Part shown: positions 59,096 through 64,000 of the stretch, one piece after another
Layout: every line of letters begins with the position of its first letter
Position numbering within the stretch: the first letter of the stretch is position 1
Source: Streptomyces griseocarneus
GTDB lineage: Bacteria > Actinomycetota > Actinomycetes > Streptomycetales > Streptomycetaceae
DNA: 64,000 nt
Direction of reading: 5' to 3'
NCBI GenBank assembly: GCA_003674045.1
Contig: PENC01000033.1
Location: 1 to 64,000, forward strand
Notes under the pieces: model-generated
Seen by the model: the letters and a program-made list of their open reading frames with translations, nothing else
What the model was told of the DNA's origin: nothing
Databases searched by the model: none
Position numbers and translations under genes: made by a program

Positions 59096-59550
59096 GCCTG
59101 CTGCGCAAACGTCTCGACGCGTACTTCCTCGGCGAGAAGTACCAGGCCAGACTCGGGCGCTCATGTGCCACCTGCGGCGGCACGATGACGCACACCGACG
59201 ACCCGCTGCACTGTTCACCCGGGTGCGTACCGGAGCAGACCACGGTCCCCGCGTTCCTCCCCGTACGGCCCGCTACTCGGATCGCAGGATTCCGCGCGAA
59301 TGCCGAGCGTCGCGCCTGGCCTGGCGTGGACATCGAGGACGTCGACCCCGTGGACGTCCTCGATGTCCATGGCTGGCTCTGCCACCTGTGTGCAAGGCCG
59401 ATACCGCGGGATGTGCACTTCCGTGACCCCGAGGCCGCCACTGTGGACCACGTGGTGCCACTGGCGCGCGGTGGGATGCACACCTACGCCAACATGCGGC
59501 CCGCACATCGGCGATGCAACATCAGCAAGAACGACCGGTGGCAGGGGTGA
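59092..59550 (+). CDS. HNH endonuclease with N-terminal zinc ribbon, 152 aa
   Basis: The GTG at 59092 is overlapped by the previous stop. CATCGGTMTHTDDPLHCSPG plus a further Cys forms a zinc ribbon (about 26-46). The C-terminal HNH nuclease has CHLCARPIPRD, ATVDHVVPLARGGMHTYANM and HRRCNISKNDR (His, Asn, His, with the zinc Cys pairs). It would nick or cut DNA. With the unknown 551-aa partner it may form an effector pair. A 17-bp perfect inverted repeat lies inside the gene. Confidence 0.85.
   Translation: MSLLRKRLDAYFLGEKYQARLGRSCATCGGTMTHTDDPLHCSPGCVPEQTTVPAFLPVRPATRIAGFRANAERRAWPGVDIEDVDPVDVLDVHGWLCHLCARPIPRDVHFRDPEAATVDHVVPLARGGMHTYANMRPAHRRCNISKNDRWQG
59327..59369. repeat. Perfect 17-bp inverted repeat inside the HNH gene
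   Basis: TGGACATCGAGGACGTC (59327-59343) and GACGTCCTCGATGTCCA (59353-59369) are exact reverse complements with a 9-nt loop. They encode the Asp/Val-rich run VDIEDVDPVDVLDVHG just before the zinc Cys pair. Confidence 0.65.
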
Positions 59551-59571
59551 CGCGCGTCGCAACACGGTCAA

Positions 59572-59601
59572 GATCCCGACGGACTCCAGTCCGCCGGGAT
59601 C
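59572..59601. terminator. Hairpin between convergent HNH and Cys-rich genes
   Basis: GATCCCGACGGACT pairs with AGTCCGCCGGGATC (one mismatch) across a 2-nt loop. It probably ends both transcripts. Confidence 0.7.
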
Positions 59602-59631
59602 TCGCCGCGTCGATGCCGCACCAGTGTGTAG

Positions 59632-60225
59632 TCAATCGGCCGGCATCGGCAGTGCCGCCTCGTGCGCTTCGACGAGGCGCGGAGTGCTAGGCCACGGCGG
59701 TGCATCGTTGGCTCCCCACTCCCAGTAGTCAGGGGCGTCGTCGGCGCAGGGTGCGGTTACGCCAGGGGCGGGAGAGGGCACGCCTCGCGTTCCGCGCCGA
59801 AGAGTACGGCTCGGTTGCGAAAGGCGGGAGCTCACGAAGGCGGTGCCAGCCATACATGCAGGCTCGGGCACCTCGGCGACATGTTCGGTGACGACAGCGC
59901 AGGCGCGGCAGATGTCTGCCAGACGCCAAGTGCGCCCAGTCTGATCGCGAGCCAGGTGAAGTCGGACTGGCCCATCGCATCCACGATGTCTTGGGTGCCA
60001 CCGGCAGGCATGCTCACCGCAGCGACAGGTGCGCCAGTGCGGCGGGAGCGGCTCGCCGCGGGCATGTTTTGCGAGGTGGGCGACGAGGGCGACGCGTGGG
60101 GTGGTCCCGATCACAACTGCGGCGTGATCGCACTGGAGACAGGCCACGATCGATCCGCTCGGGTGCGGGCGGACCTCGACCATCCAGGTGCGCCGTACCG
60201 GATTTGTGATCGTGCCGGACCTCAT
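59632..60225 (-). CDS. Cys/His-rich hypothetical protein, 197 aa
   Basis: The ATG at 60225. Several metal-like motifs: ACLQCDHAAVVIG, WRTCRCGEHACRWHPRHRGC, ICRACAVVTEHVAEVPEPAC. The C-terminal 60 residues are polar and Pro-rich (DDAPDYWEWGANDAPPW). Divergent from the XRE gene at 60399 over three operator-like dyads, a gene pair that recurs in Streptomyces accessory regions. Probably nucleic-acid or protein binding; no enzyme motif. Confidence 0.72.
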   Translation of the reverse strand: MRSGTITNPVRRTWMVEVRPHPSGSIVACLQCDHAAVVIGTTPRVALVAHLAKHARGEPLPPHWRTCRCGEHACRWHPRHRGCDGPVRLHLARDQTGRTWRLADICRACAVVTEHVAEVPEPACMAGTAFVSSRLSQPSRTLRRGTRGVPSPAPGVTAPCADDAPDYWEWGANDAPPWPSTPRLVEAHEAALPMPAD

Positions 60226-60300
60226 CGGTCAGTCCTCCGCATGTTGTGTGTGAACGCCAGCAGTAGCTCCGTGCCGGAGGAATGGGCTGGCGGCGGCACA

Positions 60301-60384
60301 CGGTAGTGCAGACCTCTGCACTACCGGTGGGGCGAGTCGCGGCAAATAGGGCAGAGGTCTGCACTGACAGGCAGGGGTCTGCAC
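60301..60384. promoter_or_regulatory. Three operator-like dyads between divergent Cys-rich and XRE genes
   Basis: Site 1: CGGTAGTGCAGA-CC-TCTGCACTACCG, perfect 12-bp arms (60301-60326). Site 2: GCAGAGGTCTGC (60351-60362). Site 3: GCAGGGGTCTGCAC (60371-60384), imperfect. All share the TCTGCAC half-site. They overlap the expected promoters of both genes, so the XRE product may repress itself and the divergent gene. Confidence 0.75.
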
Positions 60385-60398
60385 CGTGCGATGGTCAG

Positions 60399-60662
60399 GT
60401 GACGATCTTTCCGCCCGACCCCAACCTCGGCGCGCTCCGCCTGGAGCTGTCACGGCTGCGGGCGGAGCGCGGATGGACCTACGACGAACTCGCCGCCCGA
60501 AGTGGCCTTTCGCGTCGCACCCTCATCGAGATCGAGCAGGGGCGCACGGTCGGCAGTCTCGCCACCTGGCACTCCCTTGCCCATGCCCTGGGGGCTCCCC
60601 TCGAGCGGCTTCTCGGCGCGCTGTGTGAGGGGCACGAACCACCTTCCCCGCCAGCTGCCTGA
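60399..60662 (+). CDS. XRE-family regulator, 87 aa
   Basis: The GTG at 60399 opens VTIFPPDPNLGALRLELSRL, then the HTH: RGWTYDELAARSGLSRRTLI, EIEQGRTVGSLATWHSLAHA. A short single-domain regulator ending GHEPPSPPAA. The longer upstream frame runs through the operators and is rejected. It is divergent from the Cys-rich gene. Confidence 0.85.
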   Translation: MTIFPPDPNLGALRLELSRLRAERGWTYDELAARSGLSRRTLIEIEQGRTVGSLATWHSLAHALGAPLERLLGALCEGHEPPSPPAA

Positions 60663-60840
60663 GCGCCCGCGGGGCCTGGATCTCGGCCTTCCGCTCACTG
60701 GCGACTGCTACTCGAACCGGTGAGAGCCTGCGTACTGGCGACCGATCGAGGGAACGTCAGTGCGGCAAATGGGGCCGTGCGAAGGACACCTGCGGCGGTG
60801 GCGAGCTTCTTGCGGCGTGTCGTCTGTCAGCTTCTCCTCC

Positions 60841-61593
60841 ATGCGCACCACCAGATCTCTCTCCGCGAACAACAGCGGCCGTACCTGGGACGGCGGTCCG
60901 AAGGACTACCAGCCCCAGCGCTCCCTGCGCATCGCCCTGGACAGCTCCACCCGGCTCCTGTGCATCGCCCAAACCCACCGGTGTATCTCTTGCGGCAACC
61001 CCGTCGAGTGGTACTGCCGGAGCGGTGACCGCGGCGTCCCCTTGCATCCGTACGACCTGCCGACCGCGGCCGTACCCACGGACCAGCGATGGCACGTCAG
61101 CTCCGTGCTCGCCTATCCGTCTGGCGACGGAACAGACTGGTGTCGCGTACGCCACCGGGCGGTCTGCCCCGCCACTGCCCAGGGGAAGCTCGTCGACCTG
61201 CTGGCCGCCCTGCACCGGGGCCTGGCCATCAGCTCCCGTCGGCTTACCGAGACAGGCACCTTCGTTCCGCCCGCCGATGCCTCCCCGTCGGACCTCCACT
61301 CATCGGCGGCGGTCGTCCGGCCGATCGTTCGCTTCCTGCACACCTGCTACCTCGCTCCCAGACCACTTGAGCAGACCACCTGCGTGGCCCAGGCCCGCAG
61401 CCATCAGCGGTACCCGCACGCTGTGCTTGATCCCGGGACCCTGCCCGGCCAGTGGGCCCTCATGCCCGTCCGGCCCCGCAGCGATGACCAGCTCCCTCTC
61501 GATGCCATCGCCGGGGAATCCATGGCCGTCTATGACCTACCGGAGGACCAGGGTGCGGCAAGACCCACACCCTGCGCACCCTCGTCGCTGTAG
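60841..61593 (+). CDS. DUF6083-like protein, 250 aa, with replaced C terminus
   Basis: RTWDGGPKDYQPQRSLRIAL, a zinc-like CISCGNPVEWYCRSGDRGVP, LHPYDLPTAAVPTDQRWHVS and DWCRVRHRAVCP follow the DUF6083 pattern of Streptomyces. The last about 20 residues (EDQGAARPTPCAPSSL) are read out of frame from the RecD2-type helicase's P-loop DNA, so the natural end has been lost. Function of the family is unknown. The expected C-terminal sequence may remain elsewhere. Confidence 0.65.
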   Translation: MRTTRSLSANNSGRTWDGGPKDYQPQRSLRIALDSSTRLLCIAQTHRCISCGNPVEWYCRSGDRGVPLHPYDLPTAAVPTDQRWHVSSVLAYPSGDGTDWCRVRHRAVCPATAQGKLVDLLAALHRGLAISSRRLTETGTFVPPADASPSDLHSSAAVVRPIVRFLHTCYLAPRPLEQTTCVAQARSHQRYPHAVLDPGTLPGQWALMPVRPRSDDQLPLDAIAGESMAVYDLPEDQGAARPTPCAPSSL

Positions 61594-62735
61594 CCGAGGA
61601 AGCAGGCGCGACTGTGGCGCTGGCCGCTCCCACGGGCAAGGCCGCCAACCGCCTGGAAGAGACCACTGGACACACGGCCATGACTGTGCACCGCCTGATC
61701 CGCCCCCCACTCGACGGGACACCGTCCGGCGACGAAAGCCTTCTCGCCGGTGCGGACCTTGTTGTCGTCGACGAAGCCTCCATGCTCGATCTCCAGCTCG
61801 CCGCCCGACTCGCCGCCGAGATCAGGACCGGCTGCCACCTCCTCCTCGTCGGCGACACCGACCAGCTCCCCAGCGTCGGACCGGGAAGAGTCCTCCGCGA
61901 CCTCCTGGCCGTGCCCGACATCCCGCGCACCCGGCTCACCCAGGTCTTCCGCCAGGGCAACGACAGCACCGCCATCGTCGACAACGCCCACCGCATCCTG
62001 CGCGGACTGCCCCCGCAAGCAGCCCCGGGAATCTTCGGCTGCCGCCCTGTGGAGACCCCTGAATCCATCGCTGAGCAGGTCGTGGAACTCGTCGCCACCC
62101 GCATCCCGCAACACTTCGCCACCACACCCGAGAGCATCCAAGTGCTCTGCCCGGCCCGCCGCCACGCAGCCGGAACACTGGATCTCAACGCACGGCTCCA
62201 GGCCCGCCTCAACCCCAAAGCCCCGGAAAGACCCGAATGCCATCACGAGGGGCAGGTGTTCCGCCTCGGCGACCGCGTCCTGCAGATCCGCAACCAGCCG
62301 CACCGGGGCACCACCGGCGTCTTCAACGGAGCAACCGGCGTCATCACCGCCGTCGACACAGACGACCGCCAGCTCGCCGTCACCTTCAACGACGGCGAGG
62401 CCGTGGACTACCCATTCACCGACCTCGACGAACTCCTCCACGCCTACGCCATCACCGTCCACCGTTCCCAGGGCAGCGAGTACCCCTACGTCGTCATCCC
62501 CATGACCACCTCCGCCGGCCGACAGCTCCTGTAACGCAACATGCTCTACACCGCCGTCACCCGCGCACGCCAAGGCGTCGTGCTCATCGGCCAGGCCGCG
62601 GCTGTGCACCATGCCCTGATCAACACCCACACGCGCCGTCGCATGACAGCCTTGGACCACCGCATCGCGCGCCGGGCCAAGACCGTCCCCGTAACACGCC
62701 GCACTGGTACGGATGGGCAGCTCAGCTGGGATTAG
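61536..62735 (+). pseudogene. RecD2-type DNA helicase, N-terminally truncated with an internal stop
   Basis: Superfamily 1B helicase. P-loop TGGPGCGKTHTLRTLVAVAE, motif Ib-like APTGKAANRLEETTGHTAMT, Walker B VVVDEASMLDLQL, LVGDTDQLPSVGPG, VFRQG, then ITVHRSQGSEYPYVVIP. A TGA directly upstream (61533) removes the N-terminal domain. At 62532 a TAA stands where relatives have Gln (CTG-TAA-CGC) before NMLYTAVTRARQGVVLIG, so the last third is cut off. Two lesions make activity unlikely. Its 5' end overlaps the DUF6083-like gene in another frame. Confidence 0.85.
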
Positions 62736-63336
62736 CGAATCAGCGGTCGTGGGAGTGCGGCCTCGTAGGCGTTTGTGGTCACAACCCGTGAATCAATCGG
62801 CCGCTCGCCTCGCTCGACACGATGGATTCGCGGCCGAGACTCTGACTGTCGCACTCAGAAACATGGCACAGGGGGCCATGGTCTCGCGCTGTCAGGTAGT
62901 CCGCGGCCGTCATGCCGCCCGCTCTCCTCAGAGGCATATCAGACAGAGGCCCCCATTTGACGCACTGAGTGGGTCCGTCAAGTAGCTATCAGGACAGAAA
63001 CGCTCTTCGAGAATAAGAATTCGCGCCCCTAATCCATGCCTCAGTCGCCAGCGATGCAGAGCACACATAACACTCTGGTGCACAGCCATGCGATGTGAGT
63101 AAAGTAGCTCAACGCGGGTGCGTTCTGCTGCATAGGGGAGGGGGAAACGCTTGCCTGCTGCGACAACCTTACTCGCATACGCTCAACACTTGTGCCGTCG
63201 CCCGAGATGCTGGGATCGCCTCTTCTGTACAGAGAATTCGCGGATGGCGAGGGAAGCGATCAGGACCAGAAATACTGCCTGCGGCTCAGAACTTCGCAGC
63301 ACACAAAATTGACGGTCCAAATTCATACAGGTACGA
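62736..63336. other. Gene-free stretch of lower G+C
   Basis: About 600 bp with no supported gene. Short frames (62713-62985, 63095-63361) lack codon bias, ribosome-binding sites and protein-like character. G+C falls below the surroundings, suggesting transferred DNA or recombination debris. It must carry the promoter of the ImmA/IrrE-type gene. Confidence 0.5.
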
Positions 63337-63954
63337 GTGGAAAACGGTAGCTTTTTCATGAAGGAGCACGCAGCAAGCCGGGCCTTTCCCACGTTACGCA
63401 CCTCGACATCGACGAGCCACTTCAAGCAGCTTCGTCGGCAATGCGAGGCGCGTCTCTCCGAGATTCAACTCGGCAAGAGGAGCCGCGATGTGATCTCGCT
63501 CAAGGAGAGGTTGAGCGATAGGCGAGAGAGGCCCATCCATCTCATCCCCATGGCGATACCGGAGCGCTCCTTGAACGGGATGTGGATGTCAACGAAAGCA
63601 GCCGACTTCGTTATCTATGAAGTCCGCACGACTCGCGCACACCAAGAGCACATCATTGCGCACGAGCTCGCTCACATACTGTTCGGTCACGAAGCAAATG
63701 CGGGAACGAACGAAACCGTACTGAGTCACCTTTTCCCGGATATTGATCCAGAGGTTGTACGTAGAGCGCTGCAGCGGACGGAATATTCCGAACGGAATGA
63801 ACAAGAGGCCGAGATGACCGCCTCTCTCCTGCTGAGTCCGTTCAAACACCGAGCCGAGGTTGGCACGGAGTCCCAGCTATGCCCGGACGACGAGGTAATC
63901 GCTCGCCTCAAAGTGGCCATATCTGCAGGCTCTCCTTCGGGCTCGGTGCGGTGA
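63337..63954 (+). CDS. ImmA/IrrE-type zinc metallopeptidase-like protein, 205 aa
   Basis: The metal motif HIIAHELAHILFGHEA (HExxH with a further His) sits at about residue 108. RRQCEARLSEIQLGKRSRDV and RPIHLIPMAIPERSLNGMWM precede it and are typical of a Streptomyces ImmA/IrrE family found next to XRE and DUF6545 genes. Such proteases cleave repressors. Start uncertain: GTG at 63337 or ATG at 63358. The codon bias is weaker than chromosomal genes. The next gene starts directly at its stop. Confidence 0.8.
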   Translation: MENGSFFMKEHAASRAFPTLRTSTSTSHFKQLRRQCEARLSEIQLGKRSRDVISLKERLSDRRERPIHLIPMAIPERSLNGMWMSTKAADFVIYEVRTTRAHQEHIIAHELAHILFGHEANAGTNETVLSHLFPDIDPEVVRRALQRTEYSERNEQEAEMTASLLLSPFKHRAEVGTESQLCPDDEVIARLKVAISAGSPSGSVR

Positions 63955-64000
63955 ATGGCTTTCAACATACTTTCATGGGGCTGCGCCATCGCCAGCCTGG
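63955..64000 (+). CDS. Start of a membrane protein, probably DUF6545/MAB_1171c type (partial)
   Basis: The ATG at 63955 follows the previous stop without a gap. The visible N terminus MAFNILSWGCAIASL is hydrophobic. In many Streptomyces an ImmA/IrrE-like gene is followed by a multi-pass DUF6545 (MAB_1171c) protein; only 15 codons can be seen, so this rests on context. Confidence 0.45.
   Translation, partial: MAFNILSWGCAIASL

Noticed and set aside
63095..63361. 88-codon frame before the ImmA/IrrE gene
   Set aside because: Poor codon bias, no ribosome-binding site and overlap with the next gene.

Overview
The window reads as chromosomal DNA of a Streptomyces or a close relative. G+C and third-position G+C are very high, GTG starts and 4-bp start/stop overlaps are frequent, and there are WhiB, subtilisin-inhibitor-like, cholesterol oxidase and phospholipase D genes of Streptomyces type. 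No single gene fixes the species.

Region 1 (1-18.9 kb) is an integrated element, best read as the early half of a temperate prophage or a phage-like integrative element. An IS5-type transposase runs off the left edge and is followed by a decayed stretch. From 15.8 down to 1.5 kb a tightly overlapping minus-strand operon carries LuxR-type and winged-helix regulators, a YqaJ/RecT recombination pair, a DnaQ-like exonuclease, RusA, HTH and HNH-type proteins, WhiB, HU, a tRNA, a BRO antirepressor, a helix-turn-helix replication protein with iteron-like repeats inside its gene, a putative helicase-loader-like protein, a HAD protein and zinc-finger proteins. The control end (15.9-18.7 kb) holds an excisionase, divergent XRE regulators over tandem 10-bp repeats, and a tyrosine integrase. 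Just beyond lies the 3' remnant of an alpha/beta hydrolase gene, the likely attachment target. No capsid, terminase or tail gene is visible.

Region 2 (18.9-57.2 kb) is ordinary Streptomyces chromosome: GH25 lysozyme, SSI-like inhibitor, CtaG, PfkA, the GatD/MurT lipid II amidation pair, peptide deformylase, a TetR/acyl-CoA dehydrogenase pair, cholesterol oxidase, a PIG-L enzyme, a cupin, a frameshifted hemC, secreted hydrolases, MFS transporter, polyprenyl synthase with a TPR protein, phospholipase D, DsbB/DUF5993, a membrane NACHT NTPase, a FUSC transporter, a four-gene lipid cluster (OlsB-like and PlsC-like acyltransferases, ACP, ketosynthase), a DD-peptidase-like serine hydrolase, PAP2 phosphatase and an acyl-CoA dehydrogenase behind a KstR-like site.

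Region 3 (57.2-64 kb) is a patchwork accessory island: an unrecognised 551-residue helical protein coupled to an HNH nuclease, a Cys-rich protein divergent from an XRE regulator with three dyad operators, a DUF6083-like protein run into a broken RecD2-type helicase, and an ImmA/IrrE-type metallopeptidase followed by the start of a membrane protein. The best leads for undescribed biology are the 551-aa/HNH pair, the OlsB-PlsC-ACP-KAS cluster, and the element's tRNA and in-gene iterons.
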